A stretch of DNA of 64,000 bases. Source: Nageia nagi (lineage: Eukaryota > Pinophyta). The notes under the pieces are model-generated. The model made no database searches. It saw nothing but the letters and a program-made list of their open reading frames with translations, and was not told where the DNA came from. Below are positions 20,173 to 32,326 of the stretch, in pieces. The translations under genes and the position numbers were made by a program. The number at the start of each line of letters is the position of its first letter. Position 1 is the stretch's first letter. The stretch lies in assembly GCA_050084985.1 (NCBI GenBank), contig JBITNC010000001.1, positions 183,272,001-183,336,000 on the forward strand. Reading direction: 5' to 3'.

Positions 20173-21350
20173 TGAATTATCCCTAGCTTACAATTAGTGA
20201 ATAATTCAAAAAAGGAAAAAACACAAACACCCAAAAGAGGTTAAATAAGGAAAAAAATTAAAATAATATTAAAAAGTTTACCATAGTCTACCAATTGCTA
20301 GTATCCAACATTAATTATCAACTCAAGTAAGACACTAGTGTTTGATACCTAGATTCTAGCATCTCTATAATTCATAAAAGCAAAATAAAAATGGAAACTC
20401 TTATAGCATATTAGGAAGAGAGCTAGGGATAATGGATGACTCATCATCCATCTTATGCATCTCAACTTTGGATCATAGCTATGAAAAATCTATATAGGCT
20501 TTTCTATCTAGATTTTTATCTCAAAATTGGAAACTTTGCATGTTTCCAAAATCTATAAATAAAGTCTTCTACTATAGGGGGGGACCCAATTTAAATGAAA
20601 AGTTATTCTATCATAATACATTAAAATTTATTGAGTTAAGTGCATTATTATTTCACATTTTTACATGCTTGTTTATGATCAGTATTATGCTTATTTTATT
20701 ATATGAATAGGCATGCTTGATATCTTTTTTGTTTGCATGTGTGTAGGGTCCATAGGTGCAAAGAAGTGGTATTAATTGGTGATATTAGTATAGAGAAAAA
20801 GAAAGAGAAATACATACTTCTTACAAGTCTTAGAAGATAGTTTTCAATGTTTGCAAATGTTGTAAACATGCCTATAAAGGCCAAAATATTATTTTGTAAA
20901 AATCATTTTTGCAAGCCAACAAATTGAAAGAGATTTTTCATTGTAAAATTAAGGTGTATTTATGAGTAATAAAGAAAATTTTAGTTGTGATATGTATTGT
21001 CTTGTTTTCTAATGAGGTTACTTTTTGAGTACAATAAGTGTAAAAAGTAATAATTTTATCAAGATAAGTCAAATGACCTAATGATTCTAAAGTCAATTCA
21101 ACTTTGTCTCCTATATGAATGCAACTAGCATTACAATCCTTCTTGCTCCCACTTCAAATATAAGCATAATGTGAATACAAAAATATTAGTCACTTCCTCA
21201 TAGCATTTAACTTGATGTGACTAAGGGCTCTCTAAATTATGAATATGATAATAACTTTAAAATATATATTTATAGGCATGGACCATGAAAGTATTACAAA
21301 GATATGTATTGCATATTTGTGAGCCCATAAACCTAGATCCAATGGTCAAT
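20173..21350. other. Gene-free stretch between two insertions
   Basis: Mostly AT-rich sequence with no coding signal. A TATA-like CTATAAATAAAG at 20553-20564 is followed by a run of seven G residues (about 20577-20583), which hints at an old LTR promoter on the plus strand. No second copy is in the window to confirm it. Confidence 0.4.
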
Positions 21351-21355
21351 ATTGG

Positions 21356-21765
21356 TGTTAGGATCCCACATCCTAACATTTAAGTGTTAGTATTAGTGTT
21401 TTAATTAAATTGTCAGCTTATATTATAAACCATAATATTATGATTGTAAGGGCAAGGCCAAATTTTGCATTACTATTAAGGTTAGGTTACTATATTATGA
21501 ATATGTAGAAGTGTGTGAAGAAAGGATCTTGAATATCATTTTTCACTTTTGGAGTTGTAAGGAGGTAGCCCCCTCAAAGCAGCTTATGATTCTATTACTA
21601 CTTAGTAAAATCTTATCCTTATCTACTTATTATTGCTATTTCATGTTCTATTTATCAATACATGCTCTATTATTTCCACTAGATTAGTTGTCATTTTCTT
21701 ATTTTAAATTGATATTTGTTACATTTTTGCAATATTTTCCTTTTCATATTTGTAGCATCATAACA
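21356..21765 (+). repeat. 5' LTR of the 21356-27359 element
   Basis: 410 bp, from TGTTAGGATCC to ATCATAACA. It begins with a 9-bp perfect inverted pair, TGTTAGGAT and ATCCTAACA, separated by five bases. Confidence 0.93.
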
Positions 21766-21767
21766 TC

Positions 21768-21781
21768 TGGTATCATAGCTC
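21768..21781 (+). promoter_or_regulatory. Primer-binding site, initiator-Met type
   Basis: TGGTATCATAGCTC starts two bases after the LTR and matches the plant initiator-Met site TGGTATCAGAGC at 11 of 12 core positions. Confidence 0.85.
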
Positions 21782-22539
21782 TTTCTAGGGCCATTCTATT
21801 ATAGGAAAATAAAAAAACTTCTGAGAGGTTTAAGCTAGAAACCTTATACTGGGGGTTTTAAAATATCCAAGAGGATCTATCATTTTTGGCTAAGCACACT
21901 TGCCCATAAAGCTATGTGTGAAGTGAGGTGTAAAAAACTCTACACCAATACCCAAGCCTTAGATAGAACCCTACACAAAATAGGACTCCACATACCAAAA
22001 GGTATATTAAAGACTATCTAGGCTATAAATGGAAACTAGGTAGGAAGTTGTGTCAATCATCTATAAACTATAGTGCACTAGCAAGTACCACTGGAAAGTT
22101 ACTTATCACATAGGCCATATTCATAACCTCTTTCCTTGCAAAATTTGGATAGGAGGGGTGTTTAGAAAAGGCTATAGGGTAGATAATCCTTACCCTAGAA
22201 TTGTTCCTTCACACAAAAAATGTTGATTTAAAAAGCGGAATATATGATATGTAATTTTTTAGAGCCACCAAAAATAGTATTTTAGAGGTAGCAAAAACTT
22301 CAAAGCTAAATAACTAAAAATTTATACCATTTCAACAGTTATTAACAAAAGTAGATAGACATAGAAATAAAAAAAGAGTTTAAGAGTTTGAAAATCATCA
22401 TCAAAAGACTTAGTCCATTGTGATCATCTTTTCAAGTTGATCATTTTGATATATTACACCTATACACTTTTTTGGGCACTTTCTAAAAATAGTAGTTTCC
22501 AAAAATAAAAGCTTCAGAAATAGTAGTTTCTAAAAATGG
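21782..22539 (+). other. Leader region of the chromodomain-type element
   Basis: Non-coding stretch between primer site and gag. Near 22480-22540 there are three close AAATAGTAGTTTC or AAAAATAGTAG-like repeats. No gene is seen. Confidence 0.5.
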
Positions 22540-23500
22540 CACCTGAGACAAGATCCCAAATAGTAGCATAAGCTTATCCTACCATGATGACATTTCAAAC
22601 TATGATCCAATAAATGGTAGATACACTTACTAGCATATTTAGGGTAGAAATCTGATAAATATAAACCCTTGATAGTAAATGTGATAGTATCCAACTAAGT
22701 CTCAATCATACCAACAATACATCCTATTCACAACAATGAAGGCAATTAGAAAATCCATAGGGGTATCATCATAACTTTTAGGTCCAACAAGATGGTTTCA
22801 TTCTTTCTTGCATAACTGAATTGGATTTTCCTTGATTTGATGGAAATAATCCCACTCGTTGGATTTATAAGTATGGACAATATTTCACATTGAACCAAAT
22901 TCTAGAAGATTTGAAGGTGCACGTGGAAACTTTTCATTTGGATTGTGAGGCTCTCCAATGGCACCAATGGAACTCAAAAATGCATCTTGCTCCTTCACGG
23001 GATGAATTTACTCAACAATTATTAATTTATTTTGGTCCTAATGACTATGAAGATTTCATAGGGGCATTGATCAAGGTATGTCAAACCATAATAGTCAAAG
23101 AATACCAAAATTAGTTTGAGAAATTGGCAAATCACATAGAGGGGTTGGACTATGCATTTTTCATAAGTTATTTTATTAGTGGATTAAAGGAAGAAATTAA
23201 ACTAGAGGTCAAAATGTTTAATCCCAAAACTATGATGGATGCTATTACTTTGGCAAAACTTGTTGAAGATAAAGCCAATACTCATCAATGAAATGTAAGA
23301 CCTCCATTCATAAAAACACATAATATTTCCCATTCTTCTAATAACACAAGTGCCCCACCACCAAATCACATAATGCAAACTAATAATTTGATGTGGGAGT
23401 AAATAAAAGAGCATCAAAAAGTAGGGTTTATGCTATAATTGTAATGAGAAATTTATTCATGGTCATCATTGTACTCAACAAAAATTATATTTTCTTGATG
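22540..23500 (+). pseudogene. gag of the chromodomain-type Ty3/gypsy element
   Basis: The gag core is readable around 22830-23180: WIYKYGQYFTLNQILED, ALQWHQWNSKMHL, RDEFTQQLLIYFGPND and FISGLKEEIKLEV (about 23180), then NPKTMMDAITLAKLVEDKAN. The zinc knuckle near 23430-23476 reads CYNCNEKFIHGHHC, the CX2C...GHxC form common in chromoviral gags. Stops occur at 23112, 23290 and 23400. Confidence 0.8.
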
Positions 23501-23599
23501 CTAATTCTCCTAGTGAGAAGGAATATGAGAGTGCACCCAAAGAGACTATAGATGAAATTCCAAATGAGGAGGCACTAATTATCTCTTATAGTGCATTGG

Positions 23600-23970
23600 T
23601 AGGAATTACTACCCCTCAAACTATGAAGGTCAAAGGGTCTTTAAAAAGTGCCCTCTCATAATATTGTTGGATTCGAGAAGTACTCATAATTTTATTGATC
23701 CATGGGTGGCTAAGGTTGCTAACTATTACATCTACCATATAAATAATTTTGAGGTTATGATTAGTAATGGAAAATAAATAGCATGTAAAGGCACATGTCA
23801 AAGTGTCAAATTGAGCATGTACCACTATACTTTGAAAAGTGGCATGTATGCTTTACCACTTGGGGCATGTGATATAGTTTTGGGGGTACAATAGTTAAGA
23901 ACTTTAGGCACCATGTAGTGGAATTTTCCAAAACTATGGATGACCTTCAAGATAGATGAATAAGATCATA
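23600..23970 (+). pseudogene. Aspartic protease of the chromodomain-type element
   Basis: The active site is seen near 23665 as LLDSRSTHNFIDPWVAKVA, again with Arg in place of the DSG glycine. It is followed by NYYIYHINNFEVMISNGK, then LPLGACDIVLGVQ (about 23850-23890), the usual second-half motif. One frameshift separates it from gag. Confidence 0.75.
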
Positions 23971-24179
23971 CTCTCAAGGGATTATAGGGTGGACTTATAC
24001 AAATTGTGAGCTCACATCATATGGAAAAGATCCTATGAAAAATAAGAAAGGGATGATGGCATAGTTATACTCTATCAATCATTAAATCTGAAGTCATAGA
24101 GCCTAAGAATCTATAGCCCTTCTTAAGTAAGCATGCAAGTGCCTTTGATAAACCAATGGACTTACCACCCCAATGATCA

Positions 24180-25040
24180 CATGATCATACTATCTAGTTG
24201 GTGCCAGGAAGTCACCCACCAGACATAGATCCTTATTGGTATCCTTGTTTACAAAAAAATAAAATTAAAAAATTGGTTAAGGGACTATTGGATGCAAGAG
24301 TAATCCAACCTAATGTAAGCCCATATTCTTCTCCAATTATATTGGTTCATAAGAAAGATGGTTCATAGCATATGTATGTGGATTTCAAGGCCCTCAATAA
24401 AATTACCATCAAGGACAAATTTTCCATACTAATCATTAATGAATTATTGGATGAACTACATGGGGCAAGATATTTTTTCAAGATGGACCTATGATTTAGG
24501 TGTCACCAAATCTACCTCAAGGAGGAGGATATACCAAAAATTGCATTTTGCACCCATGAGGGCCATTATGAGTTCTTGATCATGTCTTTTGGCCTCACAA
24601 ATGCTCCTTTTACATTTCAAAGTTTAATGAATTAGGTGTTTTATCCATTTATTAGGAAGTTCATTCTAGTTTTATTTGATGATATCTTGATCTATACTAA
24701 GACATGGTACAAACATATGACACATGTTGAAAAACCTTACAAATTTTGAAGGAACACTAGCTATATGCAAAAAAATCAAAGTGTTCATTCAATAAGAGAG
24801 AAATTAACTACTTAGGCCATCTAATATTTGAAGAGGGAGTTAAGGTGGATCCACAAAAGATTACTAACATGTAGAATTGGTCTATTCCTACATATTTGAA
24901 AAGTCTCTAAGGATTCTTAGGTTTTGTAAGCTATTATAGGAAATTTGTAAAGGATTATGGTAAAATTGCATCACCTCTAACCATATTATTGAAAAAGAAT
25001 GCATCCCAATGGTCCCCTCAAGCTAAGGTAGCTTTCCTTA
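24180..25040 (+). pseudogene. Reverse transcriptase of the chromodomain-type element
   Basis: Visible in order: [57 protein letters not shown] (about 24380-24420), [53 protein letters not shown], and the catalytic box VLFDDILIYT (about 24670-24700) with both Asp retained. After about 24740 the frame shifts and the thumb region decays. Stops interrupt at least four places. Confidence 0.85.
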
Positions 25041-25069
25041 AGTTTAAGGAGGCAATGTGTACCACCCTA

Positions 25070-25450
25070 ATATTAACAATGCTAGATTTTTCTAAAACCT
25101 TTATGATAGAAAGTGATGTTTATAGAGTAGGAATTGGGGTAATATTGATGTAAGAGAGGCATCCCTTGGTGTTCACTAGTAGAGCACTCTTTGGTAAAAA
25201 TTTGGGTAAATACACTTATGAAAAAGAAATGCTTACCATCATTCATGTAGTTCAATGCTGGAGACCATATCTTATTAGTCACCATTTGATCATCCTCATG
25301 AATCATAATAGTTTGAAATTTTTTATCAAGCAATGCATTTCTTTGCCTGAGCAACAAAAATGGGTGACCAAATACTAGGGTATGATTATGAGATAGTATA
25401 TTGTGAAGATAAAGAGAATGTGGTTACTAATGTACTATAAAGAAAGTTTG
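25070..25450 (+). pseudogene. RNase H of the chromodomain-type element
   Basis: MLDFSKTFMIESDVYRVGI covers the first catalytic position (about 25080-25135). Then come HPLVFTSRALFGKNLGKYT, YEKEMLTIIHVVQCWRPYL (25210-25270), IILMNHNSLKFFI and QQKWVTKY. A stop lies at about 25150 and another at 25377. Confidence 0.8.
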
Positions 25451-25559
25451 AAGATTAGGTAGCATTTGAAGCTCTTTAGTCTCCTATTCCTTAATGGTTG
25501 GATAAATTTAAATAAGAGTGGACAAAGGATAGCTCCACCTAAGAATTGTTAAAACAAAT

Positions 25560-26730
25560 CACTCAATACCCCATGAGTAAAGCACACCACACATGGTATG
25601 ATGGTATTTTGAGATTTAAAGGTTGAATTTTGTTACCATCTCCTTCAAAATGTAAATTATAAATACTTACTAAATTGCATTCCATAACTACTTCAAGACA
25701 TGATAGATTTTTGAAAACTTATAAGTGGGTGGCATGTTTGTTCTATTGGGTAGGTATGAAATTGGATATCAAGTAGTTTGTGGTAGCTTGTGATGTGTGT
25801 CAATGATAAAGGTTTGAGATAGTGGGTACTCTGATACTTCTTCAACTTCTTCCCATACCTACTCATACATGGATCAATATCTCAATGGATTTCATTATAG
25901 GCCTTCCTAAATCCAATGGTAAATCAGTTATTCTAGTGGTGGTTGATCAATTATCCAAATATGCTCATTTTGATTCATTGGCTCATCCCTACAAGTTAGT
26001 GATTGTGGCACAATTATTCTTAAATACAATTTTTAAATTACATGGTATGTTAAATACAATTGTTAGTGATCATGATCCCACTTTTAAAAGCCATTTTTGT
26101 TAAGAGCTTTTTAAGCTATAAGGTACCCAACTAAACATGAGCTTAACATATCACCCATAAACTAATGGTCAAATTGAAATTATCAATGAATGCTTGGAAA
26201 CATATTTACATTATTTTACTTTAGCACAACCTATGCATTGGGTATGATGGTCTCCCTTGGATGAGTGGTGGTATAATACATCTTATCATTCTACTAACAA
26301 GATGACCCCCTATGAAGTAGTGTATGGTCAAGCTCCACCAATAATCACCTTATATGTTGCAAGTACCAATAAAGTTTATGTAGTTCACTCAACTTTAGTT
26401 ACTTAGGATGATATTCTTCCTTTGTTCAAGGATAACCTTCAAATAGCCCAATATCATATGAAATAATAGGTCGATCAGCAACATGTGGAAAGGGAGTTCC
26501 AAGTAGATGACATGGTCTTTTTGAGGTTGCAACCTTATCACTAGAAATCTTTAAAAATAAAAGGCCCTCAAAAATTGGCCCCAAATTTTTATGGTCCCTA
26601 CAAGGTGTTATAGTGCATTGGCCTAGTTGCATATAAACTAAAGCTTCCTACTTCTTGCAAGATTCACCTGGTGTTTCATGTCTCTTATCTCAAGAAAGTG
26701 GTTAGATCAGAGGTTTGGGTTCAAACATAA
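25560..26730 (+). pseudogene. Integrase of the chromodomain-type element
   Basis: The HHCC finger is partly seen at 25680-25805 (HSITTSRHDRFLKTYKW, then VVACDVCQ). The core has SMDFIIGLPKSNGKSVIL and VVVDQLSKYAHF (25880-25975), IVSDHDPTFKSHF (second Asp, about 26060-26100) and YHP.TNGQIEIINECLETY (catalytic Glu kept). The C-terminal part shows TPYEVVYGQAPP, EREFQVDDMVFLRLQPY, FYGPYKVL (about 26590) and YKLKLPTSCKIHLVFHVSYL. The D,D,E residues are all present, but stops and shifts break the frame. Confidence 0.85.
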
Positions 26731-26739
26731 TTACTTAAG

Positions 26740-26936
26740 TTGGTGGAGGATGGATCGATGGTAGTTATACCTAAGGTAGTTCTAGATCAATGTTCATGAT
26801 AGCTTTGTAATTGCTCCATCATAGAATTCCTTATGTAGTGGCAAGGCATGGCATCAAAAGATGCAACATGGGAAATACTTCATCAACTAGAGCAATAGTT
26901 TCCACACTTCAAGCTTTGAGGACAAGCTTCATCCCA
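26740..26936 (+). pseudogene. Chromodomain remnant at the integrase C-terminus
   Basis: Read through stops, the end gives IPKVVLDQC, IIEFLM-stop-WQGMASKDATWEILHQLEQ and FPHFKL. The VKWxGLxxxDATWE step followed by FP is the usual chromodomain form of plant chromoviruses, which is thought to guide insertion into heterochromatin. Aromatic cage residues are partly lost. Confidence 0.65.
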
Positions 26937-26948
26937 AGAGGGGTGGCA
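26937..26948 (+). promoter_or_regulatory. Polypurine tract of the chromodomain-type element
   Basis: AGAGGGGTGGCA precedes TGTTAGG directly. Confidence 0.8.
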
Positions 26949-27359
26949 TGTTAGGATCCGACATCCTAATATTTTAGTGTTTGTATTAGTATTTTAGTTA
27001 AATTGTTAGCCTATATTGTAAATTATAATATTATGATTATAAGGGTGGGGGCCAATTTTGTATTACTATTAAGGTTAGGGTTACTATATTATAAATAGGT
27101 AGAAGTGTGTCAAGAAAGGATCTTGAACATTATTTTTTATTTTTGGAGTTGTAAAGAGGTATCTCCCTCGAAGTGACCTATGATTCTATTACTACTTAGT
27201 AAAATTCTATCCTTATCTACTTATTATTGCTATTTCATGTTCTATTTATTAGTGCATGCTCTATTATTTCTATTAGATTAGTTATCATTTTCCTATTTAA
27301 AATCAATATTTGTTACATTTTTGCAATATTTCCCTTTTGATATTTGTAGCATCATAATA
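26949..27359 (+). repeat. 3' LTR of the 21356-27359 element
   Basis: 411 bp, from TGTTAGGATCC to ATCATAATA. The TATA-like TATATTATAAATAG at 27085-27098 is better kept than in the 5' copy. Confidence 0.93.
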
Positions 27360-27364
27360 ATTGG

Positions 27365-28114
27365 AGATGACATCATTGGTTAAATAGTCATATCAGGTAG
27401 GAACTATAGTTGATATGACCAAGTGGATGGCTTCAGTCCCAATTAGGTAAAATTCCAACTTGATGCCACATTAAAAAACCTAATTCACTCATAGATAATA
27501 TTTTAACTTGGAAAGATATTTCAAAAGGGTTGGAGCACTTCTAGGTAAAAGGCTAAGATGATGTGACCTAGAAAATATATTAGTTTTTTCCACCTTGATT
27601 TCTAAGTGGTATGACTAAAGAAACCAAAAACATAGGTGATTTCCTTATTTTTTTTATTGAAACTCAAAAATGGAGTTACAATGATGCTATAAGCCTTGAT
27701 GAGAATCAATTTACACCAATGTTATGAAGAATTTGTAATATTTATTTAAATGGAATTTAAATAATTTGCATTCAATGGTTAACAATAAATGATTTCCATT
27801 TTCATGTTTAGGGTAGTTACTTGATAATCATAATGAGAAATGACACTATATCATTTTGAAAAATTGACTTACATGTTAAGGTCTAGAGTGTGCACTTGTT
27901 CTCAATATGATAGATGTTAGTCAATGGTTCAAAATATTTTTTTGATGAAAGATGATATTATAAAAAACTATTACTTTTTTGTATTTTTGGACTTTTGCAA
28001 ATTTTTATGTATTTTTTGGTTTTATTGAAAATAAAGTAATTTTCCTAAATACCTATTTTAAGGGAAAAATATAAAAATTTTATTATTTGAAAATTGGGTG
28101 GTAACACCCTTCTT
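27365..28114. other. Gene-free stretch
   Basis: AT-rich, no coding signal. By position it should be part of the older host element into which both the 21356 and 28459 elements inserted. Confidence 0.4.
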
Positions 28115-28440
28115 ATGATCCATTTAACATAAGGAGAGAAGAGCATTTATTTAGGATCCATTAAACATGGAGTAAATACTTTACCATCATATCATTGTCA
28201 TAGCATGAGCATCATCCCTTGCATTCCATTAAACATGGGGTAAGGTTATCATTATTATTTTCATCTTTACAATACATTCAACATGGGAAAAATATTATCA
28301 TTATAAGAATTATAATCCCTTATGATCAATTCAACATGGGCCAATATAATCAATAGCATTGTCTCCCTTATCTACCATTACTTGGGGAAACATTAACATT
28401 CATCACTTTATCTACCATACTTGGGGAAATGTTATCATTG
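28115..28440. repeat. Diverged tandem repeat, about 37-67-bp unit, seven copies
   Basis: The marker CCATTAAACATGGGG or a variant occurs near 28118, 28154, 28221, 28271 and 28322. It is followed by two TTATCTACCATACTTGGGG copies at about 28367 and 28408. Taking out the 28459-43715 insertion brings this array to within about 300 bp of the polypurine tract at 43998. Confidence 0.7.
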
Positions 28441-30616
28441 ATCAAATCATTAAGCATATATAATGCATCCCATTATTATCATCAACTATAATCCTAATTT
28501 TTAGACCTAATTTTTTTTATATTTAGTTTAGCACTCAATATTCTAGCAATGAACTAGGTGATCCCTCATGAGATTAATAATGTTGCTAGCTAGTTCAACA
28601 CTCTCATGGCAAGATTGGTCAGAACCCAAGGTAACCAACCCTAATAAAAAAATTTATTGTTCACTCTTAAACACTCACCCTATTAAAAATATGTCTCAAA
28701 GGGAACCTCACCATACCTAATCCACATCTCATGTCCAATACACTTTTTGGTCATAGCATAGTGGTCTTCTACTCAGGGCCCATACCATCCAAGAGATCGC
28801 ACTTCCACTAAGTTAGCATCATCACCTGATGATAACTCTCCATCTCATAGGAGAACATAGTTTGTCCTAGAAAAATTTCCATATGAGTGGATAGCATCAC
28901 CTATGGAATAATCATCATACCCCTATCTGCTAATAGCAAGTGGCATGACTACTAGTTACCCTCACTTGATAATAGTAGTTTTTCTTATTGCTATCCCCAT
29001 CTAACTCACCTATTGAAATATATGAGTCATTATCCTTCTCATAACTATCGATTATGCCCACCATGTCGTCTAGCATCCCCATGACCATAACTTAGGAAGC
29101 CACTAAATAATATCCTCAAGTGGTTGTTTAGTCTAATTTATTATTTAATATTTTGATAAGAAGAACCACCCATGCCCTACTAACCATAAACTAATATTCT
29201 CAAATATTGAAGAGGGTATACAATAATATGCTTAATACAAGTTCTAATTTTTAACACCATTCTTCTTTTCTCACAAGGTGTACCTTGGATGTCTCGATTA
29301 TAGGCTTACTCAAGAAGTCACATAATTATATTTATCCATTATGCATACATAAAGCAATAAGTTGAGGTAATGTCTAGCCACTATAACTATAAAAGTAATA
29401 TAGTGCTAAGTGTTCCTCACATAAGGAATATTCTTTTTATTTATCATTTAAGGGGGTAGGTTTACTTGGTGAAGGTTCTCTACCATTTTCTTACATTCAT
29501 CCCAAAGGATCCCATTTAATTCCATTAGGTCCCATTTGTACCCAATTTGATCATATGAGTCCTTAAAATATCCCAAATCCTCTTAAATTATCTTTTTTAA
29601 CCCTAATTCTAAATTAGGATTATTTTCTAATCAATCAACTTCTTTACAAGTTTTGTTAAAATCATTTACTTCATCAATTTGTAATACCTATTAATCATTT
29701 TCATGAAAATACTAGTAATTCCAACTCTTAGTTATTCATATAATCAATACTAATTGTAGTATGTGATAACCATAATTAAAAAAAGCTCATTAAATCATAA
29801 TTCTAACATTTTTCTAAAAATTATATTAATAAAAAAGTAATCTATAATATTCATTAACTAATACCTAATATAATCCATCTATGAAATGTATGAATGACAT
29901 TTACTTCTATAAACTTTAAAGCTCCCATAATTTATTACAAGTAGAAACCATGCATTATACAAAGGTAATTCAAATATAATACAATCCATTTAATCACTAA
30001 TAGGATCTTTTTGAAAAATCATACTATTTCATATCTAATGAGTTTGTAATTCAAATTTATTCATATCATATGGTTTTGACTATTGTATCAACTGTTGAAC
30101 ATCTCCAATGATCTTTATGCAATGAGTATCAAACATCCCCTTGAAGCTTGGTAGGTGGATTGAGTACTAAGAAGGAGAAAGATCAGGACAACCCTTTTTA
30201 AAACTTGACCATTATGTAAATGAATTTAACTATAAACCTCAGGAAAAATTATCTCCTTACCTTAGTCAATGTATATTAATCCATTTTTTATTTACCCTAT
30301 AATTAATCTATCTTACTAATTAAATCATTCATAATAAGGTCTTGGATACCTTAATAATTAATTTACACAACTGGTACCATACGAATTATTTTACTAGACA
30401 TTATACAATATAATAATCCCAAAACCATAGTTTATTTAATACAAAATTCTAAAAAGTTCTTTAATTATTTATTAAAAATATTAAAGATAACTTATCACCT
30501 CATTAGATAATAATTAATTTAATTGATAAACTTAGATAATAATAAGAAAAATATATTTTTATTAATTCATCTTTCCCCACTTTCACATGAATTTAATAAT
30601 ATTTTTTTACTAAAAT

Positions 30617-31130
30617 GATAAACATCATATTAAGACTAATAAAATTTATGCTAAAATAAATTCATTAAACTCTAGCTAAATCCATAAGAAGAAATATTTG
30701 ATTAGTCTCCTTAAACTATTATAAAATACATAATACAATTTGTATATGAAATTTTCCACTCCTACATCTAAATAAAGAGAGAATAACAAAAGAAAATCCC
30801 ACTCCTTTACCTTTTAAAGAAAAAGACATGGTACCAACCTTTAATTAAAATAACTGCTATGTCTTTTTAAATGGTACAACACTTCTAACAATAATTAATT
30901 CTATGAAACTTTATAAAACATTATGATAAACATCATATTATAACTTTAATAAAATTAATGTCAAAATAAATTCATTAAACTCTAGTTAAAGGCATAAGAA
31001 GAAATATTGGACTAGTCTCCCTAAAATATCATAAAATATATAATACAATTTGTACATGAAATTTTTCACTTCTACATCTAAATAAAGGGATAATAATGAA
31101 GGAAAATCCCTCTTATTTACTTCCATGCAA
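30617..31130. repeat. Internal 307-bp direct duplication in the long LTR
   Basis: GATAAACATCATATTA begins both units (30617 and 30924). They share TAAATTCATTAAACTCTAG, GAAGAAATATT and CTACATCTAAATAAAG. The other LTR has the same pair, so the duplication is older than the insertion. Confidence 0.85.
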
Positions 31131-31311
31131 CTCATTAAATACCTCAAAATAGGACTACTTTAATTAGGCAAAAAAATATAAAAGAATTCACCTTGACTTG
31201 AAGAGGGAAAAGAGACTTCTTTTCTTCACATAACTCTACACCAAACTTGAGAATAACAAGAATAAAATAATAAAAGATAGATAGGTAGGTATTTTTCATA
31301 AGGTTCCACCC

Positions 31312-31326
31312 CTTTATTTATATCCA
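31312..31326 (-). promoter_or_regulatory. Putative TATA box of the long LTR
   Basis: Minus-strand GGATATAAATAAAGG; the matching site in the other LTR is about 42871-42885 (GGTTATAAATAAAGG). Confidence 0.5.
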
Positions 31327-32145
31327 AGGAGGTCCACATGTGTCCATGTCTCCTTACACCTTTAATAATTTTTGGGGTAGGTTTGCTTAAAGTTGTTGAT
31401 GATTAAAATGGTATTAAATACCTTAGGACCTTTTTATTAATTGACAAATTAGTTTCAACTATTATCCATACCTAACATAAAAAAATAGAATTAAGTAAGA
31501 TCATTACCCCATTATTTTTCAATCTATTAAATATCTTGTAACACCACAAGGTGACCTTAATGTTTTTCTAATAGTATTTTTCCTATTAATCCCATGTGGT
31601 AATAGTAAGGACACTCATTTTAATTATTCTTTTTATTAAATTTACTTTTTTAATATTATATAAATTTTTATATTTAAATACGGTATATTTGTTTTTCCTT
31701 TCATTTTGAATTTGAATTTCAAAAATACAAAACAAGGGAAACACACCTTTACTTGCAACACTTACCTAGTCCTGTAGGGTAATATTAATCCACACATATT
31801 AGTAAACATAATTTCATTGAGAAATTGATAGTCATAACAATTATTCTACATTCAACTACATGATTTATGATGGTCTAGGGTGTGTTAGTGATTCATTGCC
31901 AATCATTTCCTTCTCTTACCCTTCCATTCCTATCACCAATTCACTTGTGGGCCTTAGGGTCTTTGGATCACTTCTCCATATCAAGGTGACTTGTATCAAA
32001 ATATATAGAAGCCAATATCAAATTATCACAAATGATACATATTTTCTTATCAAAATTGTTATTACCATAGCATTATTCAAACATAATCCATTCAAATCCT
32101 TGATGATACTTAAGGTCAAATAGTGTCTTGAGATGTGTCATGACA

Positions 32146-32160
32146 TATACCCCCCTTAAA
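32146..32160 (-). promoter_or_regulatory. Polypurine tract of the long-LTR element
   Basis: Minus-strand TTTTTAAGGGGGGTATA precedes TGTCATGAC. The related copy at 59410-59425 reads AAAAGGGGTGCA-like sequence in the same place. Confidence 0.7.
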
Positions 32161-32317
32161 AAGGAACACAATCCTTTGTATTCTTACATATAAACATAAG
32201 CTTAATAAATATTTCATATACTTATTTAGATAAACAAATATAGGAATTATCTTTTCATAGTAGCTATATCTTCCAATGTGGAAGATGATTTAGAATACTT
32301 GTCTCATGTTGAGTAGG
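32161..32317 (-). pseudogene. Chromodomain-like tail of the long-LTR element, separated from pol
   Basis: On the minus strand, 32317 to about 32235 gives YSKSSSTLEDIATMKR and LYLF, a decayed form of the ATWE...M-x-YPHLF tail seen in Tekay-type proteins. The copy at 59480-59580 shows WEKYS then EDTTTMKR in the same place, joined to pol. Here the copia insertion has cut it off from 35393. The rest, to 32161, is non-coding 3' region. Confidence 0.5.
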
Positions 32318-32326
32318 GTGCAGTAG

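Larger units (their letters stand above)
21356..27359 (+). mobile_element. Complete chromodomain-type Ty3/gypsy insertion with target duplication ATTGG
   Basis: LTRs at 21356-21765 and 26949-27359 flank a plus-strand gag-pol. The target duplication ATTGG is perfect at 21351-21355 and 27360-27364. A Met-type primer site follows the left LTR and a polypurine tract precedes the right one. By eye the first 180 bp of the two LTRs differ at about 20 or more positions, clearly more than the 13927 element, so this insertion is older. Coding frames are broken by many stops and several frameshifts. Confidence 0.95.
28459..32145 (-). repeat. 3' LTR (3.7 kb) of the 28459-43715 element
   Basis: Starts TATAATGCATCC on the plus strand (TG decayed to TA) and ends GTGTCATGACA. 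A TATA-like box lies at about 31312-31326 on the minus strand, which leaves a U3 of about 820 bp and about 2.8 kb for R-U5. An internal direct duplication of about 307 bp spans 30617-31130. Confidence 0.92.
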
